Assembly: GCF_964204645.1 (NCBI RefSeq)
Contig: NC_134026.1
Location: 28,664,650 to 28,724,649, forward strand
Length of the DNA stretch: 60,000 bases
Source: Tubulanus polymorphus
Taxonomy: Eukaryota > Nemertea > Palaeonemertea > Tubulaniformes > Tubulanidae
Reading direction: 5' to 3'
Shown: piece by piece, positions 27,301 to 41,400 of the stretch
Layout of the letters: each line of letters opens with the position of its first letter
How positions within the stretch are numbered: position 1 is the first letter of the stretch
Made by a program: the position numbers and the translations under genes
Notes under the pieces: model-generated
Database searches by the model: none
The model's input: only the letters and a program-made list of their open reading frames with translations
What the model was told of the DNA's origin: nothing

Positions 27301-29377
27301 CACATAAGATCCTGAGATCAGGATTAGTGAATTTAAGCCTTGCTAAGTTAATGATATGAGAGAGTATATGGATAGAGCATAGAGTATGCCTCCACAGTAC
27401 TATTCTTAATATAAATTGGATGTTTTTGATGTTAATTGATCTGTTATTAAGCAGTATTAGTCGTCCTAATACCGGCTGAATTATGTCAATTGTTTGTTAG
27501 ATTGTCATATAGGGGTAATAACTAATAGCGGCGAGCTATAAATACCATCTGTTGAAACTGTTTCATGTGATTTGACAAAGAATACATTTAGATACATAGG
27601 ATTTCTTGTGGCCAATAGTGTACTTAGTTGGATTTCAGTGATAACATTGTTGATTTTTTACAAGCCCTGAAAAGACAATTTAGGTAGTCTCATACTGAAT
27701 ACAGGTAACAAACTATCGGTTAAGAACACATTTTCCCTGAAGGCCCCCCGTTACGAGTTCCACTGTAGCAGATCATACTCTTTTCACTGTTGCAAATGAA
27801 TTGTTTGATTACAATTTAATGAGATGTTTTTCGTTTTGACTGATGAGTTGGTGACCATTTACTTGGAAATCAGGGAATAGTAATAAAAGAAAGCTAAAAG
27901 TCAGGGAAATTTATCGAGATTGCTAGGTCGCGTATTCTAAGCAGATCAAGTCGGGGAAAACGATGTCCATGTCAGGAAATAGTCAGGGAGAGTCAAAGTC
28001 CGCTTATCTATATTCATCATTTCAGTAAATCACTGAATACATGGATAGATTCAAATCTGAATTACATTTTTTCGATGTTGAATTCATCCAGACACTTGTG
28101 TCGAGCCTCAAGACATGACTTTTTATTGACGGGACAAATAATAAATTTATGCCATCATCATCATCATGCACCATCACAATGTTTAGCTGGCGTGATTATA
28201 TAGGCTGATACGAAGTATCTCTATCTCATCATATTGATTATATACCCAGCACTGACTGTCACAGCATCTTCTGGCCAATCAGCTGCTGACAACAATAACT
28301 GCTAGTGCTCCAGTTGAGTTATTGCCAGTGATAATTATCATCACTGATCTAAGAAGCAACAGGTGGGTGAGACGTCCCTGCGTCGTCCGTTCACTGTTAA
28401 ACTGTCCAGCACTGCGTACCGTAGTTTGTTCTGTGTTGTTTTTCACATTTATTTCGTTAACTTTTGGTCAAATATTTTCTCACGTTTTTAATTCAATTTC
28501 TCGATGAGTTTTTTCCGGATATCTAAGGCATTTAAACGTCTCGTTTTACGAGGTCTTAAAAAGTATCTCGGAGATTCTAATTTCATAATCATGAAAGGAC
28601 GCGTAGGTTAGGGGAATAGAGAGTTGCAGGTGCGTTAGCGATCTCGGGTTTTTTATCGTAAAATGAACTGACTTTTAGACCCGACACGTAAGAAGGAAAT
28701 AGTATTATTTTGTCGCTTCGTCTTAGAGATAATGATGAGAACCTCCTGCGTACAGAAACGTGACAGAATTTACGTTTTCACGATATATTTGCGTAAGTCG
28801 CGCGCGAGCCACTGCGAATTCCGTGATGGTGAATTTCTGTTACGTTTATCTGTTGATTTTGACTCAGTTTATTTCATGCTTATGTTGTTGGTTTGTTCTC
28901 CTAGTTTTCTGGCGCCAAATGCATTGTCATATTTGCGCTCCATTATTAATTTTCTGGCTTTGACGTTTGTTCAACTCTCCACGCATGAAATTTTACAAAT
29001 TGCGGCAAACATTTGCGTTGCAGGTTGATAACCCATCAGTGAATGCTTTAAAAAATAGTCGCAGAATTTCTGTCGTTAATCACTTTCATATTTGTATCGG
29101 GAAAATCCCTCGAAATTATTTAGGAACTGATATGGATTTTGATGTAGAATTTTATGAAATAATCATTTTGTTAAATTGCTGGTTTCGGAGCAATACTTTG
29201 TATAAGATATGCAAGTGTGCAAGGCAACTTAATTCCACCCTCCCCTAACTGAATGTATATCCTGATATCCTGATTAGAAAATAAATTGCTACTGTATCCG
29301 CAGTGACCAACATGTGTTTGGTATTGAATGAACTTTATACTTAATGATTTCATATAGTTATAACATATTTTATATAT

Positions 29378-29427
<50 letters not shown>

Positions 29428-32400
29428 CTTTGCAATGAAGTATAACGTGTCACATATTGTCTAACAGTGGTAACAGATGATAACTGATAACTACTGCTGC
29501 AACAGACTTCAGTCAATCAATCACGACAAAATCCTATCATCAGTTGTCTCTGTTCGTGCCTGATTTTCATTTCGGCCGATTGTTAATCCGTTATGGAAGA
29601 TATCGCGATAATCATGTCGAGATATCACTTGATTCTCGTGGATCCCGTGTGTCGGACTGACCGGTATAATGCCGCTATCCAAACGCAAAAAAGGGGCGCG
29701 CGCGAGGATTTTTTTCTTACTCGTCCGTGACACAAGTTTGTGTTTCATCAATAATGCGACAGAAAGCAATTAGTTTGTGTTTGTAGTCATGGGACGCATA
29801 ATGCAAGGGATGAACACATTAACAAATTGACAATCAATCGTAGATTGACAATCCATTGTAGATCGTCAAACTTTTTATGTTGAATTAGTAAAAATGAGGG
29901 GAAGGAAACTCGTCGAATTGATCTGAATAATTAAGGGAAATGTGTGACGCCTGAATATAGAACGGAATCCATGAATTATAAATCGTTCGTGAAATAGACC
30001 AGTTGCGGCTTTAGCGTCACCTTGGACACAGGGCAATGTTCCTGTCATCTCGATAATTATAATAGATAATTGATACATATCCCTGTCATATTCAGACAGT
30101 GGCGACACCTTAAATTGACGTGATGATGCTTTATTTCATAGTTTAAAAGGTCAGATTTACACTATAGATGACCTGTAGTCGGTTCGTGCGTGATAATAGC
30201 GTTAACTCGAGTGGTTGCGGGGGTTGCCTCGGTTAAAGCCTCCGATGATCTGAAGATATTGTTAGCCAGCAGCTGATCTAGTTGATCGATGCATTATTAC
30301 AAAATGTCGTTTTTCGTCTTTTTGTCGCGATAAGCGCTAAAACATAGAAAACACATTACACCGTTAGTGAACAGTAATCAAAGGCCAATAAGCCATCACG
30401 CCACTAGTCGGGCAGTGAAACTGAAGACACTGCTCTCGCTTGAAGATATTTTCTGAAGGTGTGTATACAGGCTGTCTTGGGAAAAAATGTAATAACATAT
30501 TTCTAACGATGGAGGAAACTGATAAGTAGTGTAATTGTGGCCTTTTAAACGAGTCAGGTCAGTGTGATCACGGAGCATCTCTCTGGTATCACAAAACATA
30601 TCCACTTCAATCTATTACAGAATAACAAGATTTGTAATGCTGATTTTGTCATCAAAACTCAAATTCTAAAAACAATGTTTATCAATTAGATTACTCATTA
30701 GCTTCCTCTGTGGTTTGAAATATGCTATTGCATTTTTTCCGAGGACATCTCGTATTTCAAAATGTTGCCTGGTTCGAGTCCGGTTTCTGAAAGGTTTTCC
30801 ATGAGGCTCTTAATCGGGTGTACCTCTTAATCAATATATAGCGATAGCAAATTAACCGATTTTAAAGGCAATATGTTCCAATTGTCCACTTAAAAGTGAA
30901 TAAACATAGTGAAGTGAATGTGTGAGTGTCAATACATGCACAGTGAACTACAGTCTAATCTGAAAAGTCTCCTATACATGTGAATTTTCTCTCAACTACG
31001 CTTCGCATTAAATTAAATGCAACTATTGATGGCCGTGTTGACATGGCTCGCAAAATCTACATTTACCTCGGCAAATAAACGTTCCCCATTACCTAAAGTC
31101 CAGTAGCGCTGTTTCATTTACACAGTACCGCATTACAAATTAAACGGCGAACAAAACCATGAAAAATCAACAGAACGCCGATTTTGTGTACATTATAAAT
31201 CTATGGGTCTAAACATTAGACGATTGTCAACATGATCGTTAGCGGCCGGTTTACTGACAACCCCAGCATTTCATCCAATTATCATCCGGAATAAAGTTAA
31301 ACAGTCCATTTATGAATTTCCTCACCGGCACGCTATTGACCAATATTTGGGTCGTTATGGCAACGCGATGTACCTGAGCGACTGACGGGCGTTTGAAACA
31401 ATGGGTCGGTATTGAATCGAGTCGTCGACAGCCGAAGTTGAAACTATCATCGACTTCATTAGTTATTAGTCAGGCATAGCGTTGATAACTCAATCAGGTG
31501 TATTTAGCTGCATGCATGTTTTTTCAAGGGAATCAATACTTTATGAAGGTAAGTTTCATACATGAATGACATTCTCATCTCCTTTTGTCTTTATGCATTC
31601 TCCTAGTTTAACAGGGACCTCCCGGCCACTAAGTATACAGCTGTTGACTTGCTGGGGGTCTTCAATGGTATCAGAATCTCGGGTGAGAATGTATGTTTTC
31701 CGTGTATTATTTATATCATATTTGCGCGATGAAAATTCATTCTTTTCTGACAACCGCAGCTTCATTCTTTTCTGCGTAGGCCGTAATAAAAAATAACGGA
31801 AAAAACTACTTCTACGCAAAACGTTGAGATCAGATATTTTTTCTGTGTCAATTTCGTAAATGTCATTCATTTACGTTTAAGAAGTGAGCATTTACAGAAG
31901 TCAATCGGAGTTGGTTCTCTGTGAACATGTAAGTCAGACCGATGATGAAAGTGACTTTATTTTGTATTCAAACAGTATCAGTAACCGCTGTATTACTACG
32001 GGAAGACCCGCAGGGCACCATTATCTTCACTACGGGTTCACCTTTGTGAGACAACCGTAGCTGTAGGCTAATGTCCAAAGTAAATAGGGAAGTATTTATT
32101 AGATTGCGGCGTCTCTCGCTGCAGCGTTAACTCATCTGACTTATCCTTTCCAATGATTCTCATTAAAATACAACCTGTCTAGACCATTTTAATAACCCAA
32201 CTCTATTATAATTCCATGGGATGATAAACTGGTTTTTTTTTTCAAAGCTTAGTGATGAAAATAGTCTACAATTATTCCTCCTCGTAGCATGAATGGTTTG
32301 TTCATTTAATATAATAATAAGCGCACGTTTTTTCATATATCAGATGCTTCCATCGCCTATTACATCGTTATATCATGATGCATCGATGGCTCAAAATCGA

Positions 32401-35400
32401 TAACTCTCAAGTAGAACCACTTATTTCTATTGTCTTCATGCGATACAGGTGAAAATGTGTTGTATCGATTAGTCAGGATTTTAATGACACTTTCTGAAAG
32501 GTTTTACAGCAGAATTTCAGCTGCCATATCCTCTTATTGCGACACATTCGATAGTCGCTCCTCGCAGAGTATCATCTATCACTAGAACCCTTATCATGCA
32601 CCTGAGATACAGTACTGAATGTCCCAACTCTGAATGGCTTTCTCAGCTCTAGCCGCGTTCAAGCTATCACTATAGTGAGTCCATTCTAATTTGGCCCCCC
32701 GTAGCTGGAATGGACCAAATCAATGCTGTTCGCAGACATTTCTGAATCAGGTGTTATCACTGACCGGTCCGATAACCAGTCCAGCCAGATAACCAGTCCA
32801 GCCAGTTGACCGGTCCAGCCAGATGCATGACTAACTTTGTTCACACGTACAGAAATTTGGAACGGACCTGGATCTGTCTTTTTAGTCGGTCTTTAGTCAG
32901 TCTTTCCATTCTAAAGTTCAAATTTAAAACGGACTAAATAACATAGTGTGTCTGTGAATTCGACTTAGAGCTCTTACCCCGAGCTGCTATGGTTCGGAAC
33001 GTCCCAACTCAGTCAGTTTTCTGAGCTATATTTTGAATTCGATACGGCCACTAAATTGATGGCCAGTGGTCACTAATGCATTTGACTGGTAAAACCATCG
33101 CGTATATAGATTAGCGAGATTAATATGATAGATCGGTGCAATCGTAGCCCTTTATTCATATATTAGTGGCACGATTTATTCCCGTGGGTTCAAATCTGCA
33201 ATTCACTCAGGGATTGATTCCATCCATTAAGGACTCTGGCAAACATTCGGCTAAAAGCAGTAATGAAGCCGCTAGATGGGTCTTTATCAGATTACTCCCT
33301 GTACCCATCGGTCTATAGGGGTTTAGTGATGATTCGTGGCACGTCACTGAATTTACTGCATCTGGAAAATGTATTCGAAATGCATTTTTCTGCCGCTGCT
33401 GCGATCTGCGATCTGCAATCCGAATTTCATTTTCGATGCAACGGATGAACGGTTCATTTGTGGACAGTTTATGAATCAATTATGATTGTCGCGTAAACGT
33501 CGGTTTCGATCTCTCGGGAAATTTCGATATGAACGAAACCGGGGACAATATCTCGAATCCAGGGACGCGGTTTGAGCAATTAAAATTTCATACGAAATAC
33601 GATACATATATTAATCATTTTGCGGAGTAATATCGGATGTATTCGTCGTATTAGAACCAATTTCGCGGCTCATCCTTCATTTAGTTGTCGCCCGTTACCA
33701 TTCAAATTGAAATGTTGTCGGGATGCGTTTAGCTTCAGCTTCGACTTGATAATTTCGCCGAGGAGAGAAATAAAGCGAACTGCGAAAGCGATGTCGATGA
33801 CGAACGAAATGTTAGAGGTATGAAGCAGACCTGACTATGTCTCATTAATTACACAGTTGTATCTACTCGACTCTTTAAGAAGCTCAAATTCTCCCAAAAC
33901 TATCGAAATACTCACAAAATCAGAATTCATTCTCGATTAAACTACTATCTTTCGTGTTGAATTACTTTCATTTTTGGGGAAAAATCCTACAATTAGAGAT
34001 ATCAGTTCATCCGATCTGTTGAAGGCTGTATAGATAGAATCTGATAGTGGACCTGTTTAAAATAGAGCGTCGAGTAAGTTGTAGACAGAGTCTAGTCTTT
34101 AGTTTAGTATGCTTTTAGCTAACTTGGTTTGTTTGTTAATAGATGGAACCATTTCCTCAAACAGTACGAGTAACTTCCGTTGGCAAATGTGTCGACTACG
34201 ACGACGACGCAGAGGCGCTCTCTCACATTGCTGCTGAAACAAACTCACAGACTTTGATTATTTGAGACTAGCAGAAAATGAAGTTATATCTTGTATTAAT
34301 AATTATCATGTATGCTTTGAAGTCGTCACCGAAAAAAGAACGCCGAGTCGCTCAATTTACATCTTATGATATGAAACATTATACTTTCATTCCCGGGTAT
34401 CATTCTTAGAAATACTCTTTCTAAAGAGATTAGATATTCTCGGCTAGCGTTGTTTTCAATTTCCATGGATGTTTTATAGACTCGGGTTTTCCAAGGTTTC
34501 CCTTTTCGGATGACTCATTCTAGACGCAAACAAGAATGGAAAAAAACGACAACGTTTCCTATGATTTGTTTTTCATTTCTCTATTCGGTTTAGTTAGGCC
34601 TACGTGAATGATACGGACAAATTGAAACCCTACCCGCTCGGCCAGGACTCGCGGGATTACATGAAGAAAAAAAAGCGTTTCAGCATCGTCATAAATTGAA
34701 AGAAAAATCGTGGAATTCGGCCTCTTATTTCACGTATGGCTGGCTGTAGATGCTGTAAGAATGTTGTTAAAGGAACGGGGATGGCATTTTTATGAGTTGT
34801 GATAAAACGCTCTGTTTCCTCTGTTTCCTCAGTTGCTCTCGCTCTTCCCATTTATTCTCATTACGAGTACTGGCCATCTGGAAATTTCATTTATACAGGA
34901 CATAAACCAGTTTGATATGAATGCCTCGGCGTAGTTGGTCTTTTTCACTCGGTTTTAGTTGATATATTTCCTCTCGAGGATTCGCGTGTTTATATCATTC
35001 ACCTTTTGGCAATTACCGCTAATTTGTCAGGTCTTTTTGTGTGAGATTTTATTGTAACCCGTTTCATCCCTGAGGAAATTTCTTTGCGATCTTTTCTTAT
35101 GAGAAGTTAGTTTTTCCAGAAATGATGACAATTCTACCGCTGGCCAAGTGTCACCATGACAACTTTATACATACAAGCAAAAGGGATGAATATTCGGAAC
35201 ATAATTTGGCGATGTTAGTTTTTATCATTATTAAACTGAGGGATCTAATTGCTTGCAGCTATGAGGTATTAAGAATTAAAATCTCTGGATATCAAAATGA
35301 TATTACCTCTAAAGTCTTAATATGTATCATAATAGAATGACGTATCATTTAGTACAAAACTAAAATCATTTATTATTGCACTGGGTAGAATATCTCCCGG

Positions 35401-38400
35401 CTGATGAAATTAATTCATTAATTCGATTTTATTATCATCGATCACAAGGTGCCTGGACATCCATGGCATCTGTCCAGGTTATCATAAAATATCATGTAAA
35501 TTTGAAATGAGTCGACAATACAGGTTGCTGGTTCCTCAGTCCAGTAGTGACTTGTCACCTTCGCTCGGTAGAGGCTGATATTACTCTCATGAACTGCGAA
35601 TCCATCACACAATTAAACTGATGAGAATTGACATATGCTCGGTGTACTTCGTAATTGGTAATTTTCTCATATTGGTCGGGTGGTAATATTGACAGGGCTA
35701 ATAAACGAGACATATTGTCCACGTAATCGCAATTGATGAGAATTGACAGTCATCGACAATCGTCCAATATATGACTATTGCATTAATATCTTAATATAAA
35801 ACCCATCAGACCGCTGTCCATAGTCGTATCATATTCTAACCTGTCCCGGTGTAAGATGGTCTTTCGTTCTTCGGATGCAGCTCCCAGAACTTGTTGAGCC
35901 GTCGTATTTTCGAAAATTCAAAAGCTATTTTCGAACATCCGAGTTATTTTATCTCATTCGCAATGACAGGACACGTTCGCTCAGCCCGTATTGAAAGTCG
36001 TTTCGAGGTCATGTTGATTTTGGATCAAGTGTTTAATCAATACATGGAATTTAGAAAAAATAACACTAAGTCTGGTTTGATATATTGAATTGGTTGTACG
36101 CCTTCGTACAGGTTGATAATGAACGTAGATTTAAAATTTCTGAGATAATGAAAGTTGTAAATAATGAGACCACAGAAGTGAAGAAAACTGATATAAGTTA
36201 CTTAAAGATTGATATACAATCCGATGTCCCCTATTTATCCCCATTCTAGAAGTTTTTCCCTATCATCCCGAATAGCGTCGTACATGTGATGATATGATTT
36301 TTGCTCATACGCTGGACCAAAATCCCATAATTAAACACAACATTTCTCCCTGTGGCGTAATGGACTTAATTATTAAAACGGCAGCTGTTAGTAGTCCTGT
36401 AGTTTGAAGCTACCACCCCTATTGTCCTAGTCTGAACGATTAAGCACAGCTGACAGAGTTGTACAGGGAGTGATAGACGGCCCCGGTGTGTGTCAATCTA
36501 CTATTCTCTCTTCACGTTCTCACTTGTTTCTCTCCTGTTCAAACGTCGGTCGTCGGTAGTCATCCGGTCATCGCTATCAGTCTCGTCACATTTCTACACC
36601 GTAACTATTCTATATGCTTCTACAAGTTTGTCAGGTAAGCAACGTCGTCAAAATCTCTTCAGAACAGATTCCGATTTCAACTTCGATCATTGATTAGTAT
36701 TTTGGCATATATTAAACCTGCGTAGCATTTCTCGCTTCTGAATTTGTTTTCATAATGCTTTTTTCGTGCTGTATGTTAGTATATAGATTGCGGATTAAAG
36801 CATTATACGTGATGAGATATGATCTGATATGATATCTGTTGTGTCACACATGAGATATGATCTGATATGATATCTGTTGTGTCACACCTGTGGCCATCTT
36901 ATATTGAATATAACATCCTGAATGCTTTGTAAAAACCATTCGTATATACACGCAGCATTCACTGGTTTCACTTCTATTTGAGATATACATGTAGTATATA
37001 TATGCATGTATGAACGTGTATATTTATAATTCATACATGTAGGTTATTGTGCTCCTATCACCTAGTTTTACTGTTTATTGAGTCATTAATATGATAGGCT
37101 TGGCAAATTTGTTTTTCGAAAAAGTTATTATTACTTTACGAAATCACGCATTATTTTCAAATCACGTTGTTGTTGTACACGGTCTTCGGAGATAAATTCC
37201 TAAGCGTTTAATCACGGCTATTTCATCTTCATAAACAGTCGGTAATCACTAATTCGACCCTCTCTTTGAAGTCGCTCTAAGTTTTTTTTAATTCGTAAAA
37301 TCGGCTTTATTTTTTTCGCCTCTGGCTCGAGGGCGTAGTCAGTTTTCATATGCGACAGATTGTCACCGGATTTCAAATCAATACCAAACACTTGTCACAA
37401 CGTCATTTACAATGTGTGGCCGTTTAGCTTTTCAATTTCTGTTATTGGATTACTTTGGTTACCCACATGCCGCGTCCTGCCTGCAACACATGACAAACAT
37501 GTGCCACGACTCAAAAACATCTCCCTTCATGGTTACGCTCTATTATGCTCTATTCCCAGAAAATTGTCTTCTATATAAATGCGTTGCGTTTTCATCTCAC
37601 GGAATTGAAGATTCTTGTTTTCATGTCGAACGTTATATTATCATGACATTTTTTAGCGTTCCCAAGTGGAAGTAAGGCTCAAAGCTGAGCAGATGTACAG
37701 AAATGATTATTGTGATTATATCGTCCCATACAGAGCAGCTGGATTGTCATAAAATACAATTAGCGACATCATTTATGTCTATATATTCATATGTAAAAAT
37801 ATGTATATGTTTTTATGATGAATGTGTTCTTATTTTCTGGATGCCAAAAGTCAGAGTTTCTACATAGATAGCGGCGGCGATCGTACAAGCTTTTTCGACC
37901 CGGGCCGAATCTAGCACAACCAATAACGTTAGACCAGACCAAATTTCAGCAAGGATCGTCAGTGAACTAACTGGCACAAGCATAGCATCGTTTTGATAGC
38001 AGTTTAGAAATGAGTGATTTACGTGTAAATGCACTCAGATTTGAAACGGGGGTGTGATCCACTTAGGCCAAACGGGCTCCTTGTGATTGCGGGGCTTATG
38101 TTTCATCATGGTTTCATTTGCGAAAACTTCTGCAAAGCAAGGCAAACAAGTGTGATGCATGTCCTTTGAATTGATAGGGTTGGGGGTCGGCTGTTCATCC
38201 AATTTCATAGCCTGTATAGGATCAGTGGGTATTAACAAATATCGTGATATTCCAGTTATAGAGTTCATCTAATGCGTAGAATGAATATTTGCTGAATTCA
38301 AACATAGAAAATATATGAATATGCCAGCTGCTGGCAAAATTATTAGGTGAAATAGCACAACTGACAGCTGTATTTAATTTCGCCAGCGTTGATGTTGCAT

Positions 38401-41400
38401 TTTCTATCAGAGCATCGCACGGGTTTCGAACAAAATGTGTCATTATTATCAGTCTTGGAGAGAGAACCGGGTATCGTTTTGAATCTCATCACTAGTATCA
38501 GGCGACATCTTATATTTCTGAAGTTTTACTCAGTTGTTCGGATAATAGTTCGGTGTCCAACGTTCGCTTTAATCTGAAACCGCTTGCAACCGGTCCCATT
38601 ACTGAAAAGCGTTAGGTGATTATTTTTATGGCAATACAACTCCCGGTGTCTTGAAGGTGAAAGATTACTGACAACTTTTCTGATAAAGCCGGCTTCCTTT
38701 GTGAATTGTCCTTTTTATCTGTTCGTAGAAACTGTAACTTCGAGAAAGATAATGTTTCGTGACGTAAAATTTCCTCGTGTCGTCGTCGAATAGACGGGGA
38801 TTGCCGCACCACTAGGGATTATTAGCTATCAACAAGAATACAGCCCAAAAATGGTAGTTGAACAGCGCAGTAGATCATGTTTCAGAAATTTTTTCTTAGA
38901 TATCAGTAATTCGTGATGAATTAAATCGGAAGTACAATAGATGCCGGCGCGCTTTATCTGAACGTCGATTAGCGATGTTTCGCCCAACTTTTAACTTGGT
39001 CGATTTTATGTTTATAAAACGCATTATGTGAACATTATAATAATCCGTATGTTACGTCATGACGATTCTTTCTTCAGACGCGACATCAGTTTCAATCAAG
39101 ATGTAACAACATAGAAAAATGCCGGGAATGTGTGTTATCACCTGAGTAGTTAAATGTGATGTTTGGAAGATGTGTATATCGATAGGACAGGTGATATTTC
39201 ATAATTGTCACTATCACTGCTTATGTGAAATACCATCTGCCCTATACGCAGTATTTATCTAGGCCAAGTATCTGTATATAACAACGTCACACGATCATAA
39301 TGTGATTACAAATATTCATAATTTAATGCTAGGACCAACATCCGATGGGTCTCTTCAGGGCAAAATGAAATTCTACCAGCAGACCAGACCACTGCACTGC
39401 ACTGGTCTGCAGACCACTTTCCAAAATTTCTGATAAAATTGTGACTGAATTACAGAAATCGCCCTGTTTTGATTCTTTCGGCAAAATTGTGCCTGACAGA
39501 AGTCTCTTTGAGGCCCCTGGATCGACTCGTGAAGCGAGGCGTTGAATGTGATACGGGTATTTGTGAGTCAGTCGGGGATCATCAGAACTTTTTTTCAGAA
39601 ATGTGACACAAAACTGACACCATGTATACACACTAGTGTATGTTCCACGCAATGACATTTAAATGATCCGCCACCTCTCTCTCTCCTGGGAAGGCCGCCG
39701 CAAATATGAAATTCTTCGCGAGTATTACTCATAACTAGTTGATGTAATCTTATGATTCGTTATTATTTTGTGTCTTGTAGCGTGGTTCTGAAGAGTTACT
39801 TTCTCAAACTGGCATGGTTGCGAATGGCACTATTATGAGTCCTACACAAACCAATATGGCTGATGTTAATGATGCAAAAAAGGTTAGTATTTTTATCTTA
39901 ACGATATCATCACTTCTTCGAGTCGATTCTTTTTTAATTCTCTGCAGTATTCATTGTCACAATCATATCGGAAGTTGAATTCACAAGAAAAAGCAGATTA
40001 CTTGAAAATGAGTCATTTTGTCATGTATTGTATTGATGTTGATTCTATGGATTGTGCTTCAGCTTCCAGCGTGGTTTTAATCTTCAGTTGTGTGCCCAGT
40101 AACTGTAACTGTGTATTGAACGTATGAATAATGCACGGAAACTTTTATGAAATATTAATTGTTTATAAGCCTCAAGTTTGTTGATTATACCGTGTACATG
40201 TATTCCTCAGTATCTGCAGAATGTATGCCTGAGCATGGGCTGGATATGTAAAACATTCTTTTCTTTAGAATATTAAATTCAGACTCGGAATTCAGTTGTC
40301 TACCAGCGTTTAGTTACTGATTGTTAGACTGATGAATATTCTCTGTGAAGTGGGAAGCGACAATCTCAATAATGAAATGAAAATACAATGTGCTTGCGTT
40401 GTTGATAGTCAGTTTACCACTGGAGACGTGCGTTGGGTTTTTATCGACCACTTAAGGAATTTCAGTATTTCGCAGTCGCGAAACAAATGAAAACAACTCT
40501 TCAAAACATGTGTTTTTATGACCAAGCATGCGTGATATCAGTAACATTCAGCCGATCATTGTCATCAGAGCATGAAAACTTCAGATTAAAACGATTACAA
40601 CCTTTTCTATTGGCCTCATTAAATAGAATGGTTCGTAATTTACATCGTTTGATCCTGAATTTGAAACGAGCACTTCGGCTAGTAGCGTAACAATAAGTAT
40701 AGTTATATAAGTTAATCGAAGCTTGAAATGATCGTCTTTTCTCGAATCAAAAAAGGAATCCCTCGTGGCAAGTAGAGTTGTCATATAAATTTCGGGAAGT
40801 TTCTTGCATAGATATATCCCCGTGCAGACATTTTTGATATTGAAACGATACTTCAAAATTTATTACAAATACATACACTTTATATGGGAAATGAGTTTGA
40901 ACATGTAATGAGTAGCGACTTACACGAAAGGTACGCCGTTACTTCATGAGAACACTTCGCCCTATCGGTTTATTGCCTTGCACTGTCAACTCGTGTTACT
41001 AAAATATTCATAAAAGTGTCCAAATGACTTCATTGCCAATGATACAATATCCTATTGGTGAAGAGTTAATATCCTCTACGTTCGGCATTAGTCTAGAGAG
41101 CACGCCTGACAAAGAGAAATTATACCTGTCACAAATCATCATTTAACTTTGATGCGATCTCATCAGTAAGACAATTAATAAGCCACAAGTCATTGTCGAC
41201 AATGATGAGAAACCACTAAATGCCTGCCATTAGCATCTCATTATTCACCTGAAGCTAAAAAATCCAATCATTCATTCCTGTAATGAAGATACAATAGTGT
41301 CGCGTTTAATGATGGGTGATACAGTTAATGATTCAGTGACACTACAGAAATCAGAAACGGTGTCACGATGAATCGCTCTGTTCTCTGATGTCAATCGAAA

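Noticed and set aside
28147-28175. CAT-rich run and other array-like words as a possible CRISPR-like array
   Set aside because: Simple sequence in a eukaryotic intron; no repeat-spacer structure.
28361-28366. CAG|GTGGGT donor-like site in a CpG-richer block
   Set aside because: No ATG in the phase-0 frame upstream (TGA intervenes); at most a non-coding exon.
28985-29023. ATG frame [13 protein letters not shown] ending in CAG in phase 0, like the first exons
   Set aside because: The following GTTGAT is a poor donor, and the local sequence looks more like a weak acceptor.
37360-37675. Two overlapping + strand frames of 72 and 87 codons
   Set aside because: Cys/Phe/Tyr-rich random-looking translations without splice signals, near the 3' end of intron 1.
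39329-39658. 109-codon frame on the minus strand
   Set aside because: No recognisable domain or splice context, and it contains a small inverted repeat; likely chance.
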